Assembly (NCBI RefSeq): GCF_002078875.1
Contig: NC_034411.1
Span: 58,478,718-58,542,717 of the forward strand
From: Numida meleagris
Lineage: Eukaryota > Chordata > Aves > Galliformes > Numididae
Direction of reading: 5' to 3'
DNA: 64,000 bases
Part shown: positions 12,301-26,536 of the stretch, in pieces
Layout of the letters: each line of letters opens with the position of its first letter
How positions within the stretch are numbered: the first letter of the stretch is position 1
Notes under the pieces: generated by a model
Database searches by the model: none
Seen by the model: only the letters and a program-made list of their open reading frames with translations
What the model was told of the DNA's origin: nothing
Made by a program: the position numbers and the translations under genes

Positions 12301-15300
12301 GATAGCTCTGACTGTGTCCTCTGGGAGCGACAAGCAGATAGATCCCATTTTGCATAAAACAATCTGGGGCCTCTTTCAGCTGGTAAAAGGAGGTACCGGT
12401 AGTGACACTGCATCATCAGGTGGAGGGGAGACAGGGAGACCATGGGAAATGTCATTTTCTCTTTGACTACACCATCTCTTGTCCTTGAATTTAAGCAACA
12501 ATGTTGTTTTCATCCCATAGCAAATTACCCAGTAGGCAGATTGACTCATTTCTCTGGTCTCAATTGCACTCATAGTAGTGCTTGATGAAATTGTTTATGC
12601 AAATAGTGTATTAACTGAAAGGCACGGTGCTGTATTGATCAAAGCTATTTTCCTGTTTTGATGGAATTCATCCAGTAGTTTCAGCTGAGAAAAAATATTG
12701 AGAGCCTAAATATTTAATTTCAATAGTTTCAAAATGAAATAGCTCCACTTCTTTGATTTTGAAACAATGTTTTGTTTTGAAATTAAGCTAAGCTAAATTT
12801 TTTTTAAGTGTAAAAACTACCTGGCAACAAACACATTGTTTTGACGTCTGGAGAAAAACTTTTACTTGGTTTTGTTGAAACTAGTTTTCTTCTTTTTTCT
12901 TTCCCCCACCTACCCCCTCTTTTTTCTGCTTTTTTTTTTTTTTTTTTTTACTTTTGAACTGGAAACACCTCATAGTTCTGTCTGTGAGCATTCCTTGGGG
13001 TTATGCACAGAATTATACATCTCAGTTCCATGTTACTTTCCAGTTTGTTTCACAGACAGGAAGTAACTTGCTGCCATTCATAATTTTCAGGGCACCTGAA
13101 AACACAGAGAATGAGCCTTTTTGTTCAAGGGGAAGCCTTCTCTGATTGAGGACCAAGCCTTTCTGTGTTTCTGATTGAAGATTTCCACTGCCACCTGCTA
13201 TCAAAAGCCCTAAATATGTTCATAGTGGATGTTTATGTGAATAAATCCTTGACGATTAAGCCCTTTCTTTTGAAAGGAAAGGGAGAAATCACCTGTTGTG
13301 TTTTGCAAAAATACAAGAGAAATGATTCCCAAGTCTGCAGGCTTCCCCAGCCTGCACCACCACATTCAGTGTTTCACTGGTGCCTGGTTAATTTTGTTGT
13401 AAGACCTGTGGGGTTTATGCTCCCTAGGGAAACATGCTGGGGAAGAACATCTCTCCCGGTTTGTTGATCCCTCTCTGACACCTCTGTTTTATGACTAGGA
13501 AGTTGTAGTTTGGCTTTGAACTCCTGAACTTGTCTGAAAAAATGACGCAGAAATAACAAGTATTTGGTGCTTCTGTGGCTGTTAGATTTAGGCTGTTTGC
13601 ATGTACACAAACCTGGATGCTCATTGCTTTAGGAAGACCTTGGTGCAGTAATCGGGAATTTTTAAGGCTCTAATGTTTAACAAGCCGCTTGGTGCTAGAG
13701 GTTGTCACGTCCCTGGGGGAAAGTGCATGCAGACCTAAGCATTTCAAGAAATCACCTGGAAAATGGGCTCATTTTCCTCATAGCTCTACGTATGAAAACC
13801 TTATTTTTGTTGCAGACGTGGTATGCAGGCTAGCTCAGTGAAGGCGATCCAGCAGTCATCTCTGACAACCAAACCAGTGTTTTTCTGATAGTATAAAGTT
13901 GGTACTAGCAGTATAGTTAATATCGTTTTATGACTGGCAATGAACTGGCAACTCTATCTGATATACCTTTGAAGATATCTACGTACTGGAATAATAAAAT
14001 AAGGGACTTGTCAAACATTTTAATGCTTAAGAGCAATATGACAATGAACACAAAAAACAAACAAAAAGAGAAGTTAGAAAAGGAAACAGTATTTGACAAA
14101 CAAGTTGTGTCTCCTGTCAATTCAAAAAGGAAAGGGTCAACTTTTTAATGGTTGGTACTAAGCTAAATAATTATAATACTTCCCAGTAAGCAATTAGCAT
14201 ATGATATCATTTCAAACAAACACTGAAATTGTATATTTTAAATTGCTTCCTGCTATTATCATAAAACATGTTTATATCTAGTAGTTAAATGTGGAGAAGT
14301 GGTGTTAGTGAAAATTGAATATCTGTTTGCTTGCATTTGTATACAAACAGGGGATTTCTAGTACTTCTCATAGCAGTTGTCAGCCTTCAAAAGGACACTT
14401 TATTTTAAGACCTACTTTGCTCACATACGCATGCACACAAAAGGAATCTCAGGTTGCTTAGATTGCCGTAGTCTTTGGTTTTTATCCTGTTATTCCAAAA
14501 TACTCTGAGTAAGGAAACTTGTGGAGTTCCTGTTTTCTTTTAGTTTTGCTTTTTGTTTTGAGTAACCTGCTCTCCTTTACTGTATAAATTTAGCAGTGAA
14601 GTGAAAATCTTTGTTTGATCTCTCAATCTATTGCCATGGAAATAAAGGGTATTTCAGAAATTTTTGCTTTCTGCATTTTTTGACTGATTCAGAACGGAGA
14701 AAAGGTGAAAAATAAACATTTTGCTTCTTGCTTCATCTTTGATAAAGTAGAGGGAAAAGAAAAGAGACTGCTGGATATTTGAATGACTACTTTATATGCT
14801 TAAAAGCATTACTGCATTTAAATTGCACAAATATGTTTATTAGTGGTATATGAAATGCCAATTCTAATAATTTGAATTATGTTTTAATATGATCAAATAG
14901 TATAACTTCAGTGCTAATTGTGCATTCATTTGTTACTTTAATACGTGATTAACCACTCTGCTAGTGCATAAGTCAGCATTTGTTTTAGCAAAAAATATTA
15001 ATGATTTATAATAATGCTTGTCTTTTAAAATAACTAGTTAGAACTAGTCATGTTCTATGATATCTTACGTTAAATAGGGCTTCAATTAAACTTCAGCAAT
15101 AAACGAAGCATATTTCTCTCCAGTTCTTCGACTCTGAGCAATTTCTGAATAGAATGGTAAGTCACTAAGTCATTCATTCGACATTAGGAAGAGAAGGATT
15201 CAGATCTTAAAAGCCCAGCACACGAGAAAGCAAATAGAAATGGGGATGACTAAGAGAAGATTCAAGGCACTTCATTCTAACTGTAGCGAAGAGCAACAGT

Positions 15301-18300
15301 AAGAGAGCAATTGTTAAGGAAGCTATGGAATTATGGTGAAAACCACATTATAGAAATGTGAAGTAACTGCACTCACACAGGAGAATTTGTCTGTACTTGT
15401 CTGTCTGCATGATTTTTTTCTTGAGTATAGGGGGTTGTTACAGGATGGAGAAGAATTTTGACTAGAGACCACATGCCATTGTCAAAATTAATCTAAATTA
15501 GTCAGATGAATTGTTAACTCCAAATAAAGCATCAAGCATATAAAATAAAATATGGTACTGCGAGCAGACCAAAACTTATGAAGAATAAATTCTCATTGTG
15601 AGTCCAAGAGAAAATCTGAATCTGAAAATTCTTGATAAAGGCAGGTAAAACCCATAAGTGCAATGCCCAGAAATAGCGGTGGCGTGTGAAATGCACTATC
15701 TGCAAATGCAATAGTAGACTATAACTGTTGTTTCAAAGCCATTCTGAAACATTTGTCCAATGTATCTTCAGAGCACTGGTGGAATACTTCAAAGAGCACT
15801 CTAGACTTTAACAATAAAATAAAACAGAGAAGAGAAATAAGACCATACATGCGTATTTGCTGCCTCATGCGTGGGCTAGGAAACAAGAAAATAAAAGTAG
15901 AAAAGAATGATAAAAGTAGCATAGGTTAGTCTACTATGCGTTTGGGAGTGAGCAAGAATCTCAGAAGCACCAGTATGCAAAGCACTCTGTCCCCTATCTC
16001 CTCCCTACAGGAGTTTAAGGATTCTTCAGGTAATTTAATTGAAATCCTCTGTTCTTAGTCTCAAGCATTTGGTAAAAGAATTGAAGCTTGAATCTAAATG
16101 AAACAAAGAAAGTCAGCTGCTATCTGAATAAATTTGGAAGGGGGCAGCCAAAGCTACGATTTCCCCAAAATACTTGCCGATCGTTCACTCAATCCATGTC
16201 ACCATTTAGGAATTTCCAGGGCAATCCATTGTGGTAAGCTGCTCATTGAGTAATGGCTTCACAAGATATCTCTTGGAACTAAAATTTACCATATGAATGG
16301 ATAAATACTGAACAGCTACCTTTGCTGGCATGTTAGTAGTGTGTGGAAGGAATCTGGGAGGTGACTTCCTGGCAGCACCTGTTCCTGAGCAAGCAGTCTC
16401 TGGCATTCCCAAGCAGACTTCATTCAGTAAGCAGCTTTATTCCTAGGTAATGCCTGACTTACACTGTTTGTGAAGTTACTTTCCTTCCCTGTTCTCTTTG
16501 TCACCGTGTGTATCTTTTGCAATCCAACCAGGCAATTGCAGTGAATAAAGGGTCATAAGAGAAGAGAACCTGTGTGCTCTGCCTGCAAGAGATGCTCAGT
16601 GTAAATAAAGAGAGATAATGGAAACTACCATCTGTACTGAAAAGTTAATATGAATGACTCATGAGTGAAGGCACAACTGATATCGGAAAGAGAATTTTGT
16701 GACAGTGACTAATCTTCTTTTCTTTGTAGGAAGGCAGAGATGCTATAGCAGAATACTGAGGAGCTCCCAGATTCTTTTTTTCTCATTTGGTTCTCTAAGT
16801 GAGGAGGACTGAAACATAATCCTTTTGTAAACTGTCATTATTGTACTCTAAGAACTAATTTTGATGATATTATCACTTCTTCTGTCTGACAGTGAATACA
16901 TTGTGTTTCAGAGCCCTACCCTTTCTGTCTGTTCTGAGAAATCAGAAATAAGTGGGGAACTTGCAAGGTCATGGACTCTACAGTGTAGAAATCTGCTTCT
17001 TTTGTTTCTTAATCCCTTGTATGTATTTTCTGCCCCTTTCCTTATTCACTGAAGATATGCAAAGGCAAAATGCTGTGGAAATTGAGCTTAGAGCAAGTTT
17101 CTGAAAAACACGTGTTTATAATAGAATTTAGCAAGGGAACATTATCTTTCATCCAGAGATCACAATCTACTCTGTGTGCTTCTGAGATTGCAACCAAGCC
17201 TGTCTGGGCAGTAAGATTCATAGCTCTTGTCTGTCTTCTCTCTTAGTGAAAGAGTCCTCATCATTTGCATTGCTTTTGACTAAAAGAGAAGTGTCAAAAC
17301 TTTCACTTTCTTACAGGAAAAAGAGCGCTCTGATGAAGGTTAGTGACTACATTACTTGCATTTAAGTGAAAAAAAAAAGGAAGGAAATTAATTTCACTTG
17401 CTGCAATGCACATACATCAGCCAGGCACAGAATCCACTTTGTTTTCCTAGCCCTGCCAACATGAGGCACCTTATGTGCTTCATATGAAGCGTGTGTGTTC
17501 ACATGTGAATATTTTTTTGGTGTAGCAACAGAAAACTGCCATTTTTACAACATTTAAAAATGAAATACCACTGTTTGAACTGCTTGAGAGCTAACAGGAC
17601 TGCATTGTTTGCAAAACATCAGTTACTGTAAGCCACATCAAAGGACAGGGAGCTTTTTTTTTTCCTAGCTTTACGTTGTTGGTTCTGACGTTCATTTGTG
17701 AAATTGAGAAGTTTATTAATAAAGTAGCACAGTACACTCAGCATGTATCTTTGTATTATTCTGAAGGCTATCAATCTTGAATTGAGCAAAGGAGTACTTG
17801 TGGTGAGTTCCTGGCTTACGTATATAATTTTCTAAAGAGGTTTTACAATTTCTAAATCTATGTCTGCTGTTCACTTAGCCGAACCTTCTGAAGTTTTGTG
17901 GCTTTTCAGTTTCCTACAGATGCTCTAGAGATTTTATATGAATGGTCTACAAGGCTTCCCGTCCCTCTGTAGGTGCTCCAGGAAGACAACAACTCGGCCT
18001 GTGCCCTGATGAAAGGCAGGGCAGCAACTCAGGGCTGTGCACACCCATCCAAGCAGAACTTCACTGCTTTTGAGATCTGCAAGAGCTTGTCCCTTCTTAG
18101 AGGGAGAGCAGGGACTGCCTGCGCTATGTCTTTGTTGGCAGACAAGTTACTTCGGTGAAACTGCATTGTGTTTGTTAGCGTGTACTGGCTCTAAGTATAG
18201 CGGGAGTAAGAATTAGATTTTTTTCAAGTTGTCAGCAGAGTCTATTTTTTGGCACTCATGGCTAGATGTTTCATAGGAATGCTGCTCCTGGTAATGGAGG

Positions 18301-19451
18301 TCAGACCTCAGAGCTACCCATACACACTGTATATTGCTGTAAATTGCTGAAGAAATCATCAGAAGAAAATTACATCTGTTATCATATATCACAGTTACAT
18401 CTTAAGTGATTATTCCCTGACACAGTGATCCAGACGTTTTCTGATGTGTCTGCAAAATTTTGATGGCATTGTGTTTTTCATGAGGAAGCATTTCTCAGAC
18501 TAAGAATTTAGAGGCCAACCCATGATTGAAATACCACCCTAGCTGGCAACCTATAAAAGTATTGTTTTTTTCTAGAGGCTTTTCAGCCCATGTTGTGCAA
18601 TACTGGTAACACAGGCTGTGATATGATTGAGTGCCTCAGTAATTCTTGCATGTGTAGTCCATGAGGCACCCTGGTATGGAGCTTTTTTGCAAAATATTTT
18701 ATTATTGCAAGCCATTATTCCTCTTAGACAATGGCCATGAAGCATTTATTTAAGCCTGGGATCCAGTCTGGAAACAGTAGGTAAATTCTTCTGGGGATGG
18801 TGGTGTGGTGGAGAGTAAAACACCAGGAATAGGACAGCCAGGCAGGAAGTAAAACTGGTGTTGCTTTCAGACCCTGACAGCATTAATGCAAATTTCTGCC
18901 CATGAGCACTGAAGCCGTGAATCCATTGTCACAACTATATGGTCCATTCTGAGACCAAATTAAACCCTGGCTTTTCCCTGTAGTATATGCAAAGTTGGTG
19001 AGAAGCTGTAAGTCAATAGAAAGGTCTTTCTAGTGAGAAAATAACCAGTCAGTTTTTCAGATGCTGGTTGCTCTGCTTGTGTTGGCTGCTGTATTTTAAG
19101 GAGCCTATCACCTACTGCAGGAGCAACAGGGGAAAGAATGCTTTGATGCTCTTGACTGAACTGTGATGAAATTTAACCTCTGCACATGATTGCTTTAGCA
19201 GGGAGAGATAGAAGTGAAGATCTCCCAGATTGGATAGGTATTGTGCTGGATTGTTGGGGGATTTGAACGGGACATACATTGCTGACTTCAGAATCTTATC
19301 TTGGAAGCTCATAAATTGGAAAGCACAAAAATCATCCTTGTGTTCAGTAGTCACACACATGAATGAAAGTTAATTGAAGGGCCAAGGCACAGAAAGCAGC
19401 CTGGCAATGGAGCTTCATAGTAAAGTGTTTGGTGTCAATTCCATTTAAGAT
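9219..19451. other. Long stretch nearly free of transposons, no gene recognised
   Basis: About 10 kb without any recognisable interspersed repeat or exon. Open frames are short (at most about 100 codons) and overlap on opposite strands as expected by chance. Two parts, about 11690-12280 and 14560-15090, have the balanced composition and dense A/T-core motifs often seen in conserved non-coding elements. This is an impression only. Confidence 0.55.
12930..12949 (+). repeat. T homopolymer, 20 bp
   Basis: A run of T in a longer pyrimidine-rich stretch (about 12885-12955). It could be the A tail of an unrecognised minus-strand insertion or simple slippage; no element body was identified to its right. 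Confidence 0.9.
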
Positions 19452-19513
19452 ATTCATAGAATCATAGAATTAGCAAGGTTGGAAAAGACCTACAAGATCA
19501 TCCAGTCCAGCCA
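19452..19513 (-). mobile_element. CR1 LINE 3'-end fragment, about 62 bp
   Basis: It starts with two reverse-complement ATTCTATG-type tail units and continues with the conserved CR1 3' UTR core (GGTTGGAAAAGACCT and TCATCCAGTCCAGCC). Only the last about 60 bases of the element are present, a very strong 5' truncation. The tail core is the same type as in the 8.2-kb and 57.96-kb copies. Confidence 0.9.
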
Positions 19514-22500
19514 TATTACTGCTGCTTTGCTTCTCTGTGTACGCGTGTTTCACTTTCTACTGTTTTGCATAACTAGAAGTGATACTCCACAACTCACATC
19601 CTGGGATATTCTGGCGTAAATACATGCAGTCTGTGTTTGCTGCATTTTGAAAGCCATATGAGTTCCTTGCCCAGGTTTGCAGCACAACATATACACAGTT
19701 ATGACAGTACCACTGCGGAGGCAATTCCTGAAATGCAGGAGCCAGTGTGGTTGGTTTTCATGGACAGGCGGGATCTCCTCAGGCTTGTGTCAAGTTGGAG
19801 GCCCTGGTGGCTTCCCCCCCCCTCAGCGTGGAGAAATGGAACAAGGACATTTGTATTTTGTTTCATTTTGTTCAGAGTTCCCTTATTTTGAGAGGAATGT
19901 GGTCTTATTTAAGAGTACATGTTCAAATGTTGTTATTGCAATATTACTGCTACTTGATCTTGATCTGCTTGGAAATTACTTTGCTTCAGGAGCATACCAG
20001 GCCCGTGGAAGCTTACAACTAAATTGTAAAATACAGAGAAATAACTTTGCAGTGGAATATAAATTGGTTGAGTTATAATAAACAATTGATGCTCACTTCT
20101 AACAAATGAAACTCCAGGGCATATCCCAGAACACATTCTAAAAACAAAATGTCTTGCTGTTGTTTTCATTGTTTCAGTTGTACCTGTGGAGAAAACGTTG
20201 TGTTTTTTTTTCCTGTGCATGGCATGGTAGGCTGGCCGTCCGCTGGTAGGCCAATCACGAAACAGTTACAGGATGGGACAGAGTGCTTCTCAACCATAAA
20301 AACACATCAGTATGTGTTTAGTGAATGCTAAGGCTTACTTTCATCATCGATAATACCTAGCTTAGCATAAGGATTACTGGAATCTCAACAGAGAAGGCTC
20401 TGCCTTTTGGATAGTCTTCAAAATTACCCTTGACTTATGCAACAGAAGTAATTAAGGGTTTATAGGATATGACTGGACATAGCTTTATACAACCCTAAAG
20501 CAGAGTGAATGGATATTATGCAGGCTTCGTGTAGCAGTTGGAAAGCTGTACAAACTGTGATAAGTAACAAGTAAACCATGGGTGTTTGGGCTTTTTTTTT
20601 TATTTTTACTGAAATCCATGGTGTTTTCTGATTGCTCAGGAGCTAATGCCCCATATGTGTTATTGCTTAATTGTATCCTCTTGGGTGCCATGCAATACAT
20701 GCAATCTGATGCCGGGAAGCAATGAACTTTGAAAATTATAACATGTTCCTAATCCTTATTAAATTGTTGAATTTATTGGAATGTAAGTGTGGGCTGCTTT
20801 CACTCTCCAGTTTGCCCTTGTAAAAATGAAAACTTTTTTTGAAGTTTTAGTGGAAGATCTTCAGGTTGTCATAAAACCAATGAAAATCCCTGAATAAATT
20901 TAATTGCAAATCTTTCTTGTAACTGTTCATTTCCAATATGATTCTGTTGTGTTTCCATCTGTAACTTTATTTTGGTGACTGCCATGTAATTTCTTGCTTT
21001 TAGCCCCCTCTCTCATTGAGCAATCAAACTCTCAGAGGTGCCAAACCCCACAACCCCTTCTCTGCTAAATCTAAGGAGGAGACTGCAAAAGCTAAAAATG
21101 TAACATTAAGGCTAAATACCCCAAACAGGTCCTGGTTTAAAAAAAAAAAAAAAAATTGAGTATCAGGAGTCATTCTGCCTTTAGTAGGATTTTTAATAGG
21201 AATTAGTAGCTTTTTAGTTACTTATTTGGACTTTGTACAGTACTTCAAAGACTGCCAAAAGTGTGGTTTGACTGTTCCCAAATGGTAGAAAAACATAATT
21301 AGGCTGGCTGATGCATTCCACGGGCTATTTTCCTTAATGATTCTTGCTTATGAATAGTTACCTTGAGAGGGCTATGTTTTTTGACAGCCTTCAGAGAAAT
21401 ATTGCAAAGAAGTCATTCAAAAACTGCTGTCTGACTGTGGTGCAGACTACAAGGATATGACATCTCTTCTGTGTTGTTTGTTATGAATATCTCAGCTTTC
21501 GCTAACTTATCCTGTTTTTCATGGCACAGGCAATTTTGATGTGGTCTTTGTCATCTGAAACAAAAGTATTGAATTGAATACAAAAGCTGTAGGGTAGCTG
21601 AAAAAACACCTTAGTGTCTCTGAAGCCCCAAGTGTCTGAACTGCTTTTGAAACTTCCTTCACACATTTGTCAGAATTTCTCTAGTGTTGTCTGTGATCAT
21701 TCTAAAAATTCGGGTGCCATTATGCTTAAAAATCAGCCCTGCAAATGAAAGTGTCTGTAACTATTCTTTTGAGCAGTCCCATCAGAATTACAGCAATTCA
21801 GCTGAACTATGTATGCATGCAAGGTGAAGGCCAAACATGTTGCTCGCTTTGTTGAATGGTTGGGGTATTTTACAGACCTAGAAATGAACTCCAAAAGGCT
21901 ACACCTTTGTTTATGATCTTGTCAGAGCTGCCTGAATGGCAGCATGGATGAAGAGAAAAACATGGTTAACAAAACAGAACACGCTTAACAAAGCAAGGCT
22001 AAAGAAGAAAAGGTAGATACCATTTCTTGTAACTTCCAGTAGATTCTTCCCAACATATGTTGAGAGAAAGTGATAAAAGCGAAGGATGAAATCCTAAAAA
22101 AATAGGAAGGAATGTCTAAGACTAAAGGCTTAGTCTCAGCGTAGAAATATGGACATCCCCAGACATCAGAATCTGAATGTGTATATTTAGTTCATTATGG
22201 AAATGATAATGCGTATAATTTGCATGTTCTGCTTTTCAGCTGAAAGAGTTGCTTTTAAATTTTCACAGTGAGGACTGCTTTTACTTAACACTAAGTAATC
22301 ACTATGAAACGGAGTGCAATTAATGCTTATTTTCTTCAGTGGTCAGAATAGTTGAAAGGAGTCCTGCTTCCTAAGTTGTGCTGATCCACTTCCTTGGCCA
22401 TCCTACCATGTGAAACTGAGTTAGTTTTGCTTTGTGCATGAAACAGTGACTAAAGTTATTTAAAATGGTGACTAATCAGTAGCTTCTTGCATAGGAACAG

Positions 22501-24100
22501 GTCTATATTTTGTTGCATGACTTTCTTAAAATATTCCACCAGCCTTTATTTCTTAAAGGCAGTGGTTGGCATCTGATAGACGAGAAAGAACATGCACAAT
22601 CTTCCCTGCATCAGGAAGCCCAAAGAAGTTTCTCATTCCTTTCCCTCCTGTACCATGGAAGAGAAAGCCTATACTGAGATTTTCATGGTAAAAGGAGGAG
22701 ATGGGTCTTCAGTGGATATGCCAGTATTTTCATCATTTGTTTTTCATTTTATTTTCATGGTATTTCTGCATTTTTTTGTAAACCGTCAAAGGAGGAAAAT
22801 AGTTATGAAATAACTAGAAGAGAAAGAAAGAAAATGAGAATTAAAATAATAATATGCTAGGCTTGTCAGAATTGAACACCTGGAGCATACTTACCTCCCT
22901 CCTCTATGTCTGTGACATCAATGCTTTAAATCATTGTTGCTTTAAATTTCTTTTGAACTGTTATTCCTGAATTGGTTTCAGTAGCCCAGGTAAACTCTGA
23001 CCCTTTGGTTCTGCCATGGAATACCCAGCACCCCTTACGCAGTATCCATCATCCTCTCTCCTGAATGCTGGAAAAAGCCATGCAGCAGGGCTACTTCTAG
23101 GGCCATGAAAAAGCATGCCTTGCTGCTTCATAGTGCCCTTGGCTTTTTCATGTTTTTGAAGGCTGCTTGTCAGATCCAGCTGGTTAATAGGCTAATGAGC
23201 ATGTGAAGTGAAAGAATAATGAGAATGAGCAAGCTGCTTCTGCTGTGGCAAGAAAGAAGGAAATAAGACCCAAAGGAAGGCTGAGCTTCCTGCACTGGAT
23301 TCATGCCTGATTTGGATTACATGTTTTACTTCAACAGTCCTGTAGATCAGGCTTAAGGTTCAGCAGGCTTGGTAGTTTCTAGTCCAGTAGAGTTCGAAGA
23401 CAGAATGACATTTTTTGTTACAGAGGCTGAATGATCCATAGAGGATAGAATCACAGTTTTCCAGACATAAATCCTAAAAAAAAAAAACAAAACCTTTTTA
23501 ATAATACATTTTTTACTGAATATGGTATATGGGTAAATTCAGATACCACTGAGCACAGAAGAAAGGCATCATACAAAGGTTTTTAACATTGTTTTGCATT
23601 GAGTGTTCCAATTGATCGGCATAAACAGCAAAAATAATAAAAAAAAAGATAAAGTAATATCAAATTTAGTGAATACTTAGGCTATTTAACCTACTTTGTT
23701 GATTGACTGAGAATTTTCTATTATAACCATATCTGTGATATGGCCCCTTCTTTCCTTCACTTAATATTATTTTGGAATATGGATTATGGTCATGCTTTGG
23801 ATTGTCTAGTTGGAAATGTGTCCATAGAGGGAAATCATGCATGGTCTTTGCTCAGAAGTGCTGACAGCTTTCATGACCATCACTGCAACTCCGAAAAGGT
23901 CTTACAGAGGATTGGTTTTCCTTTCTCCCTCATTATCTGCTTCAAAATGTACTGTTTACACTGCAGCCTTTACCAACTCACTCTTCTATTTTGTTAAATT
24001 TTTAGCATTTAGGGATCCATTGAATTGTTTCATGTTGCTTAGCACTCTTTATATATTTTAAGTAACAGTTTTCTATTTTATTACAGAATTTTCTATTTAT
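19514..24100. other. Unique DNA, no gene recognised
   Basis: The overlapping open frames at 19637-20220 on both strands are short and have no recognisable domains. A 17-bp A run lies at 21139-21155. No RNA gene or transposon was recognised. Confidence 0.6.
21139..21155 (+). repeat. A homopolymer, 17 bp
   Basis: An uninterrupted A run following TGGTTT; no flanking element was recognised. Confidence 0.9.
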
Positions 24101-24309
24101 TATAGAATGGCTTGGATTGGAAGGAACCTCAAACATCATCTAGTTCCAACTTCCCTGCTGTTGGCAGGGTTGCCACCCACCAGCTCAGGCTGCCCAGGGC
24201 CCCATCCAACCTGACCTTGATCATCTTCAGGGATGAGGCATCCGCAACTTCTCTGGGCAACCTATGCCAGTGGCACACCACCCTCTGAGTAAAAAATTTC
24301 CTCCTAAGG
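24101..24309 (-). mobile_element. CR1 LINE 3' fragment, about 210 bp
   Basis: The left end has TATAGAATGGCTTGGATTGG, the reverse complement of the CR1 3' end. It continues with the conserved GGGTTGCCACCCACCAG and GGCTGCCCAGGGCCCCATCC segments and the end of ORF2, then breaks off near CTCCTAAGG. Substitutions and small indels interrupt the reading frame. The 3' UTR belongs to the subfamily group of the copies at 35.06, 50.89 and 52.34 kb, not to that of the 8.2-kb copy. Confidence 0.92.
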
Positions 24310-26519
24310 ATGTTTTACTGTACAGTTGTGCATAGCTAACCTTGACCAGTTACGCTCAGCAGATCAGGCCACCACCCAGACCAGTGTTGGCCATGCCTCT
24401 GTGGTCTGTAGCTGTTGGCATTCTGTAGTTGTTGGCCAACACAGGTTTCTGCTCTCGTTTATCTCTGAATTACCTACGTCTTGTTTAATCAGCACAACCA
24501 GGACTGGTACTTAAATTTTTAGTTTTTGTGAATTGCTTCAGGTTATCAGCACCATCTCTGTGTCATTCTGCAGAATACAGGCACCTGCAAGTAATTTTCT
24601 TTGCTAAAGAGAATATACTTAATGATTGAGCTGCAGAGGCTGTATTCACCATGACTAGAACTGTTAGCTAAACCAAAGTCCTTTGTGAAAAACTAGAGTA
24701 GAGCACCTATCTCTTTGGGAGAAAAGAGAAAGAAATAGCTGGGTCCTAGACGTAAGTGTAGTAAGTGCCACTACCGACCACACCCTGTTTCAGATTAACT
24801 TAATAAAGTGTAAAGGCTTGCCATTACTTAGAATTATTGGCATTTAAGAAGAGAGAAATTTTTAACTTTTGTATTAAAGGAGACTGTAACATGCTAAAAT
24901 GGATGTTTTACTTAGATTTGGTTAAGTAATATGTATTTCATATGATTGCCAGGGGATTTCTCTCTAACTTCCTGTTGAGATTACATCTGACTGACAGAAA
25001 TAAACAGTCTTACTGAAAGTTGCATAAACTTGGGCAGGCTTTAAAATAGACTCTGAGTGAACTGCCGGGCATGTTGGTAACAGAGCAGAAAGGTTTGCAA
25101 GAGCTTAAGAGCCTGCGTAGGTACTGGGGCAACCTCAAAGACTCCCTGCCTGCATTGAGCTCAGGGCTGCCTCACCTCTGAGCCTGCACAAGTACCTGCA
25201 CTGCTAGCATAAAAATAGGATGTAGTCCTACAACATTACATGTTTTATGGTGGCATGGACATCACCTGAGCTTTCAGATAAAAATACGCTGTTATAAATG
25301 ATTTATGTGAAAAGAAATGAGATAGTTTGAGGCCCTAGAAGAGGTTTCATGATCTTAATCTTTCATCCACTATTTCAAATCCTGAAAATGTCTTTTCTAT
25401 CATGCTCATGAACATTTGTCTTCCAGCCTAAGAACTACTTTGGAGTTTTTTACTCCTGTTATATTTATATATTTGCAACTATTTTGCCATTCTGGATTTT
25501 AAAATCAGCATGCCATTCTCATTTAAGTTTCTGTAATGTTAAAACATGTGCTTTTAAGTATCTAATAAATTATGTCTAGCTTGGAGGGAGAAAGGTCAAC
25601 TGATTAGGGGAATGATCCTTGTGAATATATGCTAAAATAGAATTCCTTCAGAGCTGAGAATCTGAAAGCCAAATCTGTTTTTTTCAGTGAACTTCTGGCA
25701 TATTTGCGCATTTGTATGCAAAAGTTAAAATTCAGCTTAGATTGAAGAATATAGAAGCTATATATCAACAGACAACAATGGTACTAAGCTGAAGTAAATG
25801 ATCTGCTAATTATGACAAAACAGAATGTTTCCATTTTACCCCTCTGGTGGTTGTTTTTTAGGTTGGTTATTTGTATTGAAAAATATTCATGGTTGAAGCA
25901 ATTGCATATTGCTTGTAGATTTTGCGAACAAGATATGAAACTAGTTTCACTGCTAAGGAAAGAATATTAAAGTATTAATTCTACAACTTGTCATCACCCT
26001 TGTACACATTTGCAAATACAGTGGGAAGGAAGCACTAGTTTTCTGAGAATTTGCTCATATGTAGTGATCCCAAGAAAACAATTTTTATGGAATAGAATTA
26101 TAGCCAATATTACATTCCAGCTCACTTTTTATATAGTTTTTGCCTGAAATGCTATTCCTGTGCTTTAGAGTATTTGCTAATATACTATGAATTATTACTG
26201 TGAACAACATTCACTAATATTTATTTCAGCTAATTATACCAGTGTACGATTGGTCTTCATTTTTAGCTCTTCCACTTCCAGTGTTCAGAGATGTACAAGG
26301 GATCTCATTCACATTGCAGAAAATCATTAGTTGTCCTCTGAAATTGGAGAGGACTCCTCTCTCTGCTGTACTCAGTGGAAATGTGAGGAAAGAAATCCAG
26401 TTATTGCTATAAATAATTTGGAAACCAAAATTGAAATAAGAGACTGAAATGGATAGAGTGAAATTGCGAATAAATGTGTAGCATTGTTGGCTTAGCCACT
26501 TCAGCTTGATGTTGTCTTC

Positions 26520-26536
26520 TTTTTTTTTTTTTTTTT
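26520..26536 (+). repeat. T homopolymer, 17 bp
   Basis: A T run. It produces a false poly-lysine open frame on the minus strand. Confidence 0.9.
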
